A stretch of DNA of 6,123 nucleotides, taken from contig JAQGPD010000162.1 in NCBI GenBank assembly GCA_028293305.1, forward strand, positions 1 through 6,123, written 5' to 3'. The notes under the pieces were generated by a model. It was not told the DNA's origin. It searched no databases and worked only from the letters and a program-made list of their open reading frames with translations. The translations under genes were made by a program, and so were the position numbers. The DNA is from Verrucomicrobiales bacterium. GTDB taxonomy: Bacteria; Verrucomicrobiota; Verrucomicrobiia; Verrucomicrobiales; V1-33. Positions 1-6,123 of the stretch are shown here, piece by piece (the first letter of the stretch is position 1; each line of letters begins with the position of its first letter).

Positions 1-58
1 CTAAAATTATAACAAATCTGAAACTCATTTAACTCATTTGTGATTGCGATTACTGTTC
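1..58. other. AT-rich segment with a 9-bp tandem repeat
   Basis: By count the first 60 bases have 16 G or C (about 27%), against a clearly GC-rich remainder. Two adjacent copies of aactcattt lie at 22-30 and 31-39. A TATAAC hexamer at 8-13 could pass for a -10 box, but any -35 element would lie outside the window, so no promoter is claimed. All plausible coding signal begins to the right, around 60-86. The segment may be an ordinary intergenic region or the outer side of a deletion or insertion junction that removed the front of the PEP-CTERM gene. Confidence 0.5.
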
Positions 59-403
59 ATGATTACACTAAATGCGCATGTTTTAGATCGTATCCTGGAT
101 TTCACCGGACCCTCCGGTTTCACCAAAATCTCCACGGTGATCGCCTACTCCAACCCGACCACCATGACGGGAGCAACGGATCTGAGTTTCATCACGACTG
201 CCTGAACCGTGAGTTTGAACGACTTCAACACGGTGATGGAACGCACCTTCACCATGGGAGGAGCCTACCGCGCATCCGATGTCACCCTGAAATCCGGCTC
301 CGTGGAAACGACTTACCACTTCACCCCCGTGCCGGAAGTGTCCAGCAGCCTGCTGACGGGCCTCGCCGGTGCCTTGGCCTTCCGCCGCCGGCGCAGGGCC
401 TGA
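59..403 (+). pseudogene. PEP-CTERM sorting-domain protein, broken remnant
   Basis: One reading frame runs from an ATG at 59 through an in-frame TGA at 203-205 and on to a TGA at 401-403. Both sides of the internal stop use C/G-ending codons and give secreted-type, Thr/Ser-rich sequence (ILDFTGPSGFTKIS before it, LNDFNTVMERTFTMGGAYRA after it), so they look like halves of one gene. The end is a PEP-CTERM tail: Pro-Val-Pro-Glu-Val, a short hydrophobic helix (LLTGLAGALAF), then five arginines and Ala. In this family the tail directs exported proteins to exosortase-mediated processing at the cell envelope. The N-terminal part has no signal peptide, and an in-frame TGA at 41-43 blocks extension upstream, so the gene also seems to have lost its 5' end. 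A GTG at 209 could start a 64-residue product, but it has no ribosome binding site or signal peptide. The PEP-CTERM tail is secure; calling the whole a pseudogene is inference, and a sequencing error at 203-205 is possible. Confidence 0.7.
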
Positions 404-433
404 TCACGTATCTCCACGGCGCCCCCGCAGTCC

Positions 434-472
434 CTCCCCCGCCAACCGTCGGCCATTGATCTTGCGGGGGAG
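434..472. repeat. 9-bp inverted repeat, possible stem-loop
   Basis: ctcccccgc at 434-442 is perfectly complementary to gcgggggag at 464-472, leaving a 21-nt loop. A competing partner, cccccgca at 422-429, pairs with tgcggggg at 463-470, so two alternative stems are possible. It lies about 30 bp after the PEP-CTERM remnant and before the next gene. No T-run follows, so it is not a standard intrinsic terminator on either strand. The rest of the 404-617 spacer shows nothing else I can support. Confidence 0.4.
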
Positions 473-617
473 ACAGCTTGGGGATGCGGTGATGGGCTCC
501 CGGATTAGCCAGGCACTGTTCGGTTGACGGGTTGAGGCTCAGGGAAGATGGCCTCCCACGACTGAGAATCAGCCGCCCGCAGCCCAGCCCGCAGGGTTGC
601 CCGTCAGATTGTATCCC

Positions 618-1793
618 ATGAAAAAGCCCGTCCCTTCCACCGCCTCCCTCAGTCGCGCGCTCCGGTCCGCCCCCTTGGCCACGCTCGCCTTGGCGTTGTG
701 GGCGGCACCGGCAGTCCATGCCCTCACCATCGTCCCGACCTTCGAAGGCCCTCGCTACACCCCGGTCGTCCAAGCGGCGGTGACCGGCGCTTTGACGGAA
801 TTTTCCAGCCGGTTCAGTGATGATATTGTGGTCTATATCCGGTTCCTGGCCAGTGACGATCTCAATGGCTCAGTCGGCCGCACCAATCAGGATTTTTGGC
901 CTGTGGACTACGCCGTTTTCCTGACAGCGCTCCGGAATGACGCTGCCAGCGCGGACGACGCCACCGTCCTCGCCCACCTGCCCTCCGGCACCGGAGCGCT
1001 CCCCGCCTCCGGACTCGCCAGCCCCGTTCCCGGGTCCAACCGCACCGTCTGGCTCACCCGCCCCCACGCCGCCGCCCTGGGCCTGAACATCGCCCCCGTG
1101 CCGGACGCGGTGACAAAATGGGACGCCGTGGTGGACTTGGACCTGCCCCACATGTTCTTCGATTCCACCCAGCCCGATCCCTCAAAATACGACCTCCGCG
1201 GCACCGTGCTCCATGAGGTCTCGGAAGTGCTCGGCACGACTTCCAATCTGGCGGACTTCAGCGAAGGCGACCGCGGCATCCGCCCGGTGGATCTTTTCCG
1301 CTATCAAAATGACGGCAGCCGCAGCTACTCCCGGACCGGGGACAATGCCTGGTTTTCCCTGGATGGCACCCGGCTGCTCGCCCGCTTCAATCAGGATGCC
1401 GGCGGGGATTATGGTGACTTTTGGAGCCCGGGCTCCCCGGCGGACGACGGTCGGGCGTTCCAAGTGCAGGACGCCTTCAACTGGCCGGGCCTCACCGCGG
1501 AATTGAATGTGGAGCTCCGCATGCTGGACGTCATCGGCTTCGACCCCGTCCTCCCCGCCGCCGCCGCGCCGGAAATCCAACTTCTGCCCAGCGGCGACCT
1601 CGCCCTGACCTTCCACCTCCTTCCCTTCCAGGATTATGTCGTGCAGCGCAGCGAAGACCTGACCTCCTGGCAAACCCGGGCCACCGCCACCGCGGATAAA
1701 GACGGCCTTCTGCTCTGGACGGACACGGATCCTCCAGCCCCCCGCGGCTTCTACCGCGCCGCCTTCCCGCCATCAGCGCCCTCAGCGCCCTAA
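618..1793 (+). CDS. Secreted putative metalloprotease-like protein (HExxE)
   Basis: Encodes 391 residues from the ATG at 618. A TTG at 597 in the same frame would add seven residues, but the ATG gives a clean signal peptide: Lys-Lys near the start, a hydrophobic stretch at about 18-33, and a VHA cleavage-type site near residue 35. There is no good Shine-Dalgarno site. The centre carries LHEVSEVLG, with His199-Glu200 and Glu203 where zincins usually have the second His. Further on is NVELRMLDVIGFDP, like the 'LD-x-IG(F/Y)' region that follows the zinc site in several secreted matrixin-like families. This resembles the NF038122-type metalloprotease family, but that match is from memory. The last 65 or so residues (YVVQRSEDLTSWQ to GFYRA) look like the small C-terminal module shared by many exported verrucomicrobial proteins. 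There is no PEP-CTERM tail. It likely acts outside the cytoplasm; the substrate is unknown. If Glu203 cannot bind metal, it may be a non-catalytic relative. Confidence 0.72.
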   Translation: MKKPVPSTASLSRALRSAPLATLALALWAAPAVHALTIVPTFEGPRYTPVVQAAVTGALTEFSSRFSDDIVVYIRFLASDDLNGSVGRTNQDFWPVDYAVFLTALRNDAASADDATVLAHLPSGTGALPASGLASPVPGSNRTVWLTRPHAAALGLNIAPVPDAVTKWDAVVDLDLPHMFFDSTQPDPSKYDLRGTVLHEVSEVLGTTSNLADFSEGDRGIRPVDLFRYQNDGSRSYSRTGDNAWFSLDGTRLLARFNQDAGGDYGDFWSPGSPADDGRAFQVQDAFNWPGLTAELNVELRMLDVIGFDPVLPAAAAPEIQLLPSGDLALTFHLLPFQDYVVQRSEDLTSWQTRATATADKDGLLLWTDTDPPAPRGFYRAAFPPSAPSAP

Positions 1794-1885
1794 GCACAGG
1801 GCCGTGGAAAATATCCCGCCCGCCCGCCGGTTTTTTCCGGGTTCCCGCGCTTCCGGTTGCCCTTCCCCGGGGCAGCGGCGTTTCT

Positions 1886-1893
1886 GAGGAAAT
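1886..1893 (+). promoter_or_regulatory. Ribosome binding site of the CbiX-like gene
   Basis: GAGG at 1886-1889 (within TGAGGAAAT) sits 4 nt before the ATG at 1894. It is the clearest Shine-Dalgarno match in the window and supports that start. The 100-bp spacer before the gene (1794-1893) also has ccgg-tttttt-ccgg near 1829, which is too short a stem to call a terminator. Confidence 0.55.
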
Positions 1894-3480
1894 ATGCATC
1901 CTGTAAAACCAAACAGCGCCCTGGTCATCGTCGGTCACGGCTCCACCCTGAATCCCGACTCCTCCGCCCCGACGCTCGATCACGCGGAAACGATCCGGAA
2001 ACAGGGACTTTTCGCGGAAGTGGTGTGCGCCTTTTGGAAAGAGGAACCCGGCATGCGCGAGGTCCTGCGCATGGTGGACAGCCCGGAAATTTACGTGGTC
2101 CCCAACTTCATCAGCGAGGGCTACTTCACCCAGCAAGTCATTCCCCGCGAACTCGATCTGGAAGGCCGCACCACCCTTCTGCCGGCCCTGACAAATGGCG
2201 GCCCGCCGCGCCGCGTCCACTACTGCGACCCCGTGGGCGTGCACCCGTCCATGATCCGCCTGCTCCTGGCCCGTGCCACCGAGGTCGCCCCGGACGCGCC
2301 CCGCGCGGAAAGCGCCCTCATCATCGTCGGCCACGGCACCGGCCTGAACGAAAACTCCACCAAAGCCATCAAGGACGCCGTGGAACTCATCCGCCAATCC
2401 GGCGCCGGCTTCGCGGAAGTTCTGGACGCCTACATGGAGGAGGCCCCACTCATCGCTGAATGGGACACCCTCACCTCCGCCCCCAACGTGATCGTGGTTC
2501 CCTTTTTCATCGCGGACGGCCTCCACAGCTTCCAGGACATTCCCGTCCTGCTAGGCATCGAGGAGGAAATCACCGCCGCCGCCAGCCGGATGTCCGTCTT
2601 CAAACAAAACCCCCACTCCCTCCGCAACCGCCAACTTTTCTACAGCAGCGCCATCGGCACCGAACCCCTCCTTGCGGAAGTCATCCTCGACCAGGTCCAA
2701 GTCTTCGATGAAGCCGGATCCCTAACAACCCAAGCCGCCGACGCACCATCCAGCCCCGGCAGTCCAACCGCCGCCCTGACAAACCCCGGAACCCTCGCCG
2801 GCGGCCTCGCCTCCTGGCTGGACTCCGGCGGCCGCCTCATGGGCGAAGTTGTCATCCTCCCCGCCCCCGTGGGCTGGATTTTGACCCATCATCTGGACGA
2901 ATCCCTCGTCGGCTCCGGCACCCTGGATGCTTTCGATTCCCCCCTCGCCGCGCGCCTCATCGCCCGCGATGACGCCGCCGGCGAGTTCCGTCCTCTCAAA
3001 ACCGCGCCCACCTTGAAACGCGGATGGCAGCTCGCCCTGACCACCCTTCCCGCCCTCCAGGAAGCGCTCGACTCTTTCTATCCCGCCCTTCTCGCCAACG
3101 CCCTGCGCCACGCCGCCGGCCTGATCCCGCCGCGCACTTTAAAGGAAACCCTGGGCCGCCAAACCGGCATGTATCGGGTCACCGGCCTGCTTCGCGCCGA
3201 CGAAGCCCAACTACTGGTCGCCAAAACCTGCAACGATTCCAACTGCCTCCGGAAAATCCTCTGGTCCTGGGACGGCGCCACCTCCTGGGAAGCCCTTCCT
3301 CCGGAAAAAACCTGTTGTCCCTCCGGTTCCGTCCTGACAACGGATTCCCTGCCCCTTCTCTGCACGGACGCCTGCCAACTCCTCATCGGCCCCGCCCGCA
3401 CCGTCGTCAAAACCCGCCAAAAATCCGAAGCGGATGCCGCCGCCCTGGCCGCTGCCGCTGCCGCCGCCGCCGCCTGCTGA
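1894..3480 (+). CDS. Tandem CbiX-domain chelatase-like protein with DR2241-type Fe-S domain
   Basis: Encodes 528 residues. Two CbiX/SirB-type domains come first, about residues 8-125 and 140-250; each opens with the family's VGHG motif (His15 and His147). Domain 2 also keeps the second active-site His (His211 in ADGLHSFQDIP), but domain 1 has Tyr77 at that place (SEGYFT). A Pro/Ala/Ser-rich linker (about 270-295) leads to a region like the DR2241 stabilising domain (about 300-415). A cysteine-rich segment then carries Cys446-x4-Cys451, Cys474-Cys475 and Cys490-x3-Cys494. This order matches the Deinococcus DR2241 architecture, whose last domain binds a 4Fe-4S cluster. CbiX/SirB enzymes insert Co or Fe into sirohydrochlorin in the cytoplasm, so a chelatase role in siroheme or cobalamin synthesis is likely, and it fits the methyltransferase/HemD gene nearby. 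Metal and substrate cannot be read from sequence. The protein ends in nine alanines and a final Cys. Start chosen by the GAGG site and the domain boundary. Confidence 0.85.
   Translation: MHPVKPNSALVIVGHGSTLNPDSSAPTLDHAETIRKQGLFAEVVCAFWKEEPGMREVLRMVDSPEIYVVPNFISEGYFTQQVIPRELDLEGRTTLLPALTNGGPPRRVHYCDPVGVHPSMIRLLLARATEVAPDAPRAESALIIVGHGTGLNENSTKAIKDAVELIRQSGAGFAEVLDAYMEEAPLIAEWDTLTSAPNVIVVPFFIADGLHSFQDIPVLLGIEEEITAAASRMSVFKQNPHSLRNRQLFYSSAIGTEPLLAEVILDQVQVFDEAGSLTTQAADAPSSPGSPTAALTNPGTLAGGLASWLDSGGRLMGEVVILPAPVGWILTHHLDESLVGSGTLDAFDSPLAARLIARDDAAGEFRPLKTAPTLKRGWQLALTTLPALQEALDSFYPALLANALRHAAGLIPPRTLKETLGRQTGMYRVTGLLRADEAQLLVAKTCNDSNCLRKILWSWDGATSWEALPPEKTCCPSGSVLTTDSLPLLCTDACQLLIGPARTVVKTRQKSEADAAALAAAAAAAAAC
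3436..3474 (+). repeat. GCN trinucleotide tract encoding an alanine-rich tail
   Basis: Thirteen codons, of which twelve are GCC or GCT and one is CTG, close the CbiX-like gene. Nine consecutive Ala codons fill 3448-3474, followed by TGC and the TGA stop. The tract lies after the last Fe-S-type cysteine pair, so it is a tail and not part of a recognised domain. A tract of this kind is prone to in-frame length change by slippage. Confidence 0.8.
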
Positions 3481-3503
3481 CAAACCCTGACATCCCCCCG
3501 CCC

Positions 3504-4064
3504 ATGAGTGATTACCCGCCCACCAACCCTAACCCCAGCCCCAACCCCGGCCGCGTCACCCGCATCCCCCGGCCGGATGACCGCCCCGATTTCCTCTCCG
3601 GCCCCGGCGCCAGCGTCTGGTCCCGCCGCGTGGCCCACGTGCTGGATACGTTTTTGAAAATCCCCGGCACCACCGCCCGGGTCGGCCTCGACCCCATCAT
3701 CGGCCTCATCCCCGGCGTCGGCGACGCCATCTCCACCTTCATGGGCGGCGTCATCCTGGTCGAAGCCCTCCGCCGCCGGGTGCCCGGAATCCTGTTGGTC
3801 AGGATCGGCGGAAATATGTTATTGAATGCCTCCGTCGGGGCCATCCCCGTCGTGGGCGACTTATTCTCCGCCTGGTTCAAGTCGAACTCGAAAAACCACG
3901 CCATGCTCCACGCCTTCCTCCAGGGAAATCCCAACCCGCCCGCCGACCCCCAAAGCAAATGGGTGTGGCTCGGCCTGATCGTTTTCCTGGCGATCCTGGC
4001 AGGGCTATGCGTCCTCGCCTTCTGGCTGCTCGCCTGGGTTTGGAACCAGGCCACCGGCCACTAA
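3504..4064 (+). CDS. DUF4112 family membrane protein
   Basis: Encodes 186 residues from the ATG at 3504; the open frame runs further upstream only inside the preceding gene. Residues about 43-140 match DUF4112: an entry like LDTFLKIPGTTARVGLDPIIG, then GLIPGVGDAIS (67-77), and a second related motif, VGAIPVVGDLFSAWFKSN (111-128). The duplicated 'IPxVGD' motifs with hydrophobic stretches between them are the family hallmark. A strong transmembrane helix follows at about 153-180 (WVWLGLIVFLAILAG onward). The first 20 residues are Pro/Asn-rich and probably disordered. The function of DUF4112 is not established. The gene starts 23 bp after the CbiX-like gene, with no visible Shine-Dalgarno site, so co-transcription and perhaps coupled translation are likely. 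A role in tetrapyrrole metabolism would be guilt by association only. Confidence 0.85.
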   Translation: MSDYPPTNPNPSPNPGRVTRIPRPDDRPDFLSGPGASVWSRRVAHVLDTFLKIPGTTARVGLDPIIGLIPGVGDAISTFMGGVILVEALRRRVPGILLVRIGGNMLLNASVGAIPVVGDLFSAWFKSNSKNHAMLHAFLQGNPNPPADPQSKWVWLGLIVFLAILAGLCVLAFWLLAWVWNQATGH

Positions 4065-4107
4065 GCCTACTGCAACAAAATGCCGGCAGCGCCGCACGCA
4101 GTCAAAA

Positions 4108-4160
4108 TAGCAATTTAACCCGGGACCGGACCACCATGTCCAGTCCCGGCTAACTTGCTA
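4108..4160 (-). terminator. Long imperfect hairpin, possible terminator of the methyltransferase/HemD gene
   Basis: Arms 4108-4126 and 4143-4160 pair as 6 bp (tagcaa/ttgcta), one mismatch, 3 bp, a 2x1 internal loop, then 7 bp (ccgggac/gtcccgg). The 16-nt interior can add ggac (4128-4131) with gtcc (4138-4141), closing on a six-base loop. Read on the - strand, the hairpin ends in a TTTT at 4107-4104, which makes it terminator-like for the gene that ends at 4220. On the + strand no T-run follows. It could instead be a REP- or MITE-like repeat or part of a small RNA. Confidence 0.5.
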
Positions 4161-4179
4161 TCCCGGCAAAAGGCCGGGA
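4161..4179. repeat. Short perfect hairpin in the convergent spacer
   Basis: tcccggc (4161-4167) and gccggga (4173-4179) form a perfect 7-bp GC-rich stem around a 5-base loop (aaaag), directly abutting the longer hairpin. Its right arm, extended to gccgggac (4173-4180), can also pair with gtcccggc at 4143-4150, so the two hairpins can exchange partners. The remaining spacer to 4219 shows no further structure that I can support. Confidence 0.6.
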
Positions 4180-4219
4180 CTTACCCTAACTCTCCCACCA
4201 ACACCCCGCCGGACCACGA

Positions 4220-5746
4220 CTAACGCTTTGCGAAATACGCCGCGATGGCTTTGACCAGGCCCGGGATATCATGCTGCTGCGCGGTGATATGCGCCTTCAA
4301 TCCATGCCGCTTCAAGGCCGCGGACGTCACCGGACCGATGCTCGCGATCTTCGTCTCCGGCGGAATCGGCAACCCCAGCGCCATGAAATGATCCACCGCG
4401 CTCCCGCTGGCAAAGGTCAGGACATCCGCGCCTTCCGTGCGGAACCGCTCCTGCCCGCCCGTCAGGTCCACCGTCTCCGGCACCGTGCGGTAGGCGATCG
4501 CCTCATCCACAATCGCCCCTTTCTCGTGGAGCTTCTGCGCCACCACATCCCGCGCGGACTCGCCGCGCACCCACAGGATGGTTTGGTTATCAATGGTGCC
4601 CGCATGCACCGTGAATTCCTCCACAAGGGATTCCGCCACGGATTTCTCCGGCTGAAAGTCCACGCTCAGCCGGTATTCCGAGATCCGCTTGGCCGTGCCG
4701 GGCCCGATGGCGACCATCTTGGCCGGCCCCATGTCCCGGGCGTCTTTGTATAGTTTATAATACATTTCAAAGAACGCCTCCACTCCGTTCGGACTGGTGA
4801 AGATGATCCATTCGTATTTATAACAATCCTGCACCAGCTCGCCGAAGGCCATGACATCATGCGGCGGCTCGATGCGGATGGTGGGAATTTCATACGTGTC
4901 CGCCCCCAGTGCCTTCAGCGCCTGATTCAGGGCCCCGGCCTGATTCCGCGTCCGCGTCACCACGATGCGTTTTCCAAAAAGCGGCCGATTTTCAAACCAG
5001 TTCAACTCCGGCCGCAACGCCACATTCCCCCCGATCACACAAACCGCCGGCGCTTTGAATCCATGCTTCTCCACCAAATCCGCGATGGTCGCCAGGGTGC
5101 CCGTCAAGGTCTGCTGACGCCCCGTCGTGGCCCACCGGATCAAGGCCACCGGCGTTTCCGGGGCCGCGCCATTGTCGATCAGCTTTCCTGTCAATTCCCC
5201 CATCCGGCCCACGCCCATGAGCATGACCTTCACACCGTCCGCCTTGGCGATTTTTGAAAAATCGAGGCTGCTCACTTCCTTGGTGGGATCCTCATGCCCC
5301 GTGAAAATGGTCAGCTGGGTATTGAAATCCCGATGCGTCACCGGAATGCCCGCATAAGCCGGCCCGGCGATGGTGGAGGAAATGCCCGGCACCACTTCAA
5401 ACGGGCATCCCGCGGCATACAGCTCCTGCGCCTCCTCGCCGCCGCGGCCGAAAACATAGGGATCCCCCCCTTTGAGCCGCGTGACCACTTTTCCTTCCAA
5501 CACCTTGCGGATCAACAGTTGATTGATCTCCTCCTGCGGCAGCGCGTGGTTGGCCGCCTGCTTTCCGACATAGAGCAGCTCCGCGTCCGGCTTCATCCAG
5601 GCCAGCACCTGCTTATTCACCAAATAGTCATAGGCGACGACATCCGCCATCTCGATGCACTCCTTGGCGCGGAGCGTGACTAGACCTAAATCACCGGGGC
5701 CGGCGCCGACGAGATAACAAATTCCTGGAGTAACGGGATGCAACAT
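4220..5746 (-). CDS. cobA: Fused uroporphyrinogen-III C-methyltransferase / uroporphyrinogen-III synthase
   Basis: Encodes 508 residues from the ATG whose complement is 5744-5746. The frame stays open to 6034, but the extra 96 residues are Arg/Gly-rich, unlike the family, and overlap the neighbouring DUF1275 gene. Residues about 9-252 are a SUMT (CobA/SirA) domain: the SAM-site loop VGAGPGD at 13-19, the LKGGDPYVFGRGGEE block at 91-105, VVPGISS at 118-124, AGIPVTHRD at 132-140, and ALIRWATTGRQ at 201-211. It moves two methyl groups from SAM to uroporphyrinogen III, giving precorrin-2. Residues about 255-508 are a HemD domain, opening with GKRIVVTRTRNQAG and containing the IIFTSPNGVEAFF and VLTFASGSAVDHF segments and a final IASIGPVTSAALKRHG. 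HemD closes hydroxymethylbilane to uroporphyrinogen III. The fusion thus joins successive cytoplasmic steps, and is known in other bacteria. No Siroheme-synthase (CysG) dehydrogenase domain is present, so oxidation and metal insertion must come from other proteins, plausibly including the CbiX-like gene. No clear Shine-Dalgarno site. Confidence 0.93.
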   Translation of the reverse strand: MLHPVTPGICYLVGAGPGDLGLVTLRAKECIEMADVVAYDYLVNKQVLAWMKPDAELLYVGKQAANHALPQEEINQLLIRKVLEGKVVTRLKGGDPYVFGRGGEEAQELYAAGCPFEVVPGISSTIAGPAYAGIPVTHRDFNTQLTIFTGHEDPTKEVSSLDFSKIAKADGVKVMLMGVGRMGELTGKLIDNGAAPETPVALIRWATTGRQQTLTGTLATIADLVEKHGFKAPAVCVIGGNVALRPELNWFENRPLFGKRIVVTRTRNQAGALNQALKALGADTYEIPTIRIEPPHDVMAFGELVQDCYKYEWIIFTSPNGVEAFFEMYYKLYKDARDMGPAKMVAIGPGTAKRISEYRLSVDFQPEKSVAESLVEEFTVHAGTIDNQTILWVRGESARDVVAQKLHEKGAIVDEAIAYRTVPETVDLTGGQERFRTEGADVLTFASGSAVDHFMALGLPIPPETKIASIGPVTSAALKRHGLKAHITAQQHDIPGLVKAIAAYFAKR

Positions 5747-5841
5747 GGGGAGGTCATTGAAGCGCGGTCCGGGCCGGAAGGCAAACGCTGGCTGGCATTG
5801 CTTGACGGCCCGCGCGCCGCGCCCCCGCCATGGGACTCCTC

Positions 5842-6123
5842 TCATTTCTCCGGCAACACCACACCGCTTTTCCCCGGTCCCGCTCCCCGACCACGAAACA
5901 GAATCCACCCGCCGGCGAACCCCGTGACCAGCGCCGGAATCCACAGGACGCCATATCCAAATGCCCGGAAGCACACCGCTCCCGCCACGGCCCCGCTTAA
6001 AAATCCGCCTATAATATACGCGCACAATTTCCACCGCCGAGCGTCGGTCGGCAGTCCGCGCAGCGCCTGACCCGCCAATATCCCCAAATCCGTGAAAAGT
6101 CCTGACAAATGCGTGGACCGGAT
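5842..6123 (-). CDS. DUF1275 (YoaK-type) membrane protein, C-terminal part
   Basis: The frame is open to the right edge, so the N-terminal end is missing; 93 residues plus the stop (5842-5844) are visible. The first residues read IRSTHLSGLFTDLGILAG, matching the DUF1275 signature 'R(T/S)THM(T/S)G..TD.G..LG'. Two membrane helices follow: about WKLCAYIIGGFLSGAVAGAVC and then GVLWIPALVTGFAGGWILF, with a short Gly/Lys-rich tail ending LPEK. Members are integral membrane proteins of unclear function. A TTG at 6108 in this frame is not the real start, because the family signature begins before it. The gene lies 95 bp upstream of the methyltransferase/HemD gene on the same strand, so the two may be co-transcribed; the spacer 5747-5841 shows no promoter or terminator that I can support. 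Confidence 0.82.
   Translation of the reverse strand: MRSTHLSGLFTDLGILAGQALRGLPTDARRWKLCAYIIGGFLSGAVAGAVCFRAFGYGVLWIPALVTGFAGGWILFRGRGAGPGKSGVVLPEK

Noticed and set aside
203..205. TGA read as selenocysteine or tryptophan inside the PEP-CTERM gene
   Set aside because: No selenocysteine element is visible, PEP-CTERM proteins are not selenoproteins, and TGA is used as an ordinary stop by the CbiX-like gene.
40..459. 139-residue + strand open frame overlapping the PEP-CTERM remnant
   Set aside because: It is His/Pro/Arg-rich out-of-frame translation of the GC-rich region and shows no domain or signal; the PEP-CTERM frame explains the same bases.
523..551. TTGACG at 523-528 as a -35 box for the protease-like gene
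   Set aside because: No acceptable -10 hexamer lies 16-18 bp downstream.
1531..2526. Long 331-residue - strand open frame opposite the protease-like and CbiX-like genes
   Set aside because: Gly/Arg-rich and without family motifs; it spans two well-supported + strand genes and is expected by chance in such GC-rich sequence.
2775..3486. ctgacaaaccc occurring at about 2775 and 3476
   Set aside because: An 11-base match in biased coding sequence, with no symmetry or regular spacing; likely chance.
5747..6034. N-terminal extension of the methyltransferase/HemD gene
   Set aside because: The added 96 residues are Arg/Gly-rich, unlike any SUMT N-terminus, and overlap the DUF1275 coding region; the ATG at 5746 gives the standard family start.

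Overview
The window is GC-rich, apart from an AT-rich stretch at its left end (about 27% GC by count over bases 1-60). It looks like part of a bacterial chromosome from the Verrucomicrobiota. Three things point there: a PEP-CTERM sorting tail (VPEV, a hydrophobic stretch, then RRRRR); a secreted protein ending in the 'YVVQRSEDLTSWQ...FYRA' type of module common in exported proteins of that phylum; and the mix of very GC-rich coding sequence with mostly weak Shine-Dalgarno sites. The taxonomic call is inference.

Layout, left to right. Bases 1-58 are AT-rich with a 9-bp tandem repeat. Bases 59-403 hold the remains of a PEP-CTERM protein, broken by an in-frame TGA and with no visible signal-peptide end. 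A spacer with a 9-bp inverted repeat follows. Next, on the + strand: a secreted putative zinc-metalloprotease-like protein (618-1793), a four-part DR2241-like protein with two CbiX-type chelatase domains and a cysteine-rich Fe-S-type domain (1894-3480), and a DUF4112 membrane protein (3504-4064) only 23 bp further on. After a structured convergent spacer (4065-4219), the - strand carries a fused uroporphyrinogen-III C-methyltransferase / uroporphyrinogen-III synthase (4220-5746) and the C-terminal end of a DUF1275 (YoaK-type) membrane protein that runs off the right edge.

The functional theme of the centre is tetrapyrrole metabolism. HemD makes uroporphyrinogen III. The methyltransferase turns it into precorrin-2, the entry to siroheme and cobalamin, and after oxidation to sirohydrochlorin a CbiX-type chelatase can insert Fe or Co. 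The two genes converge and sit within about 750 bp of each other, so they form a functional neighbourhood but not one operon. DUF4112 and DUF1275 have no assigned role in this pathway.

I see no CRISPR array, tRNA, rRNA, insertion sequence or obviously new multi-gene system. The points most worth a second look are the asymmetric active sites of the tandem CbiX protein, the two-hairpin convergent spacer, the HExxE variant in the protease-like protein, and the broken PEP-CTERM gene.
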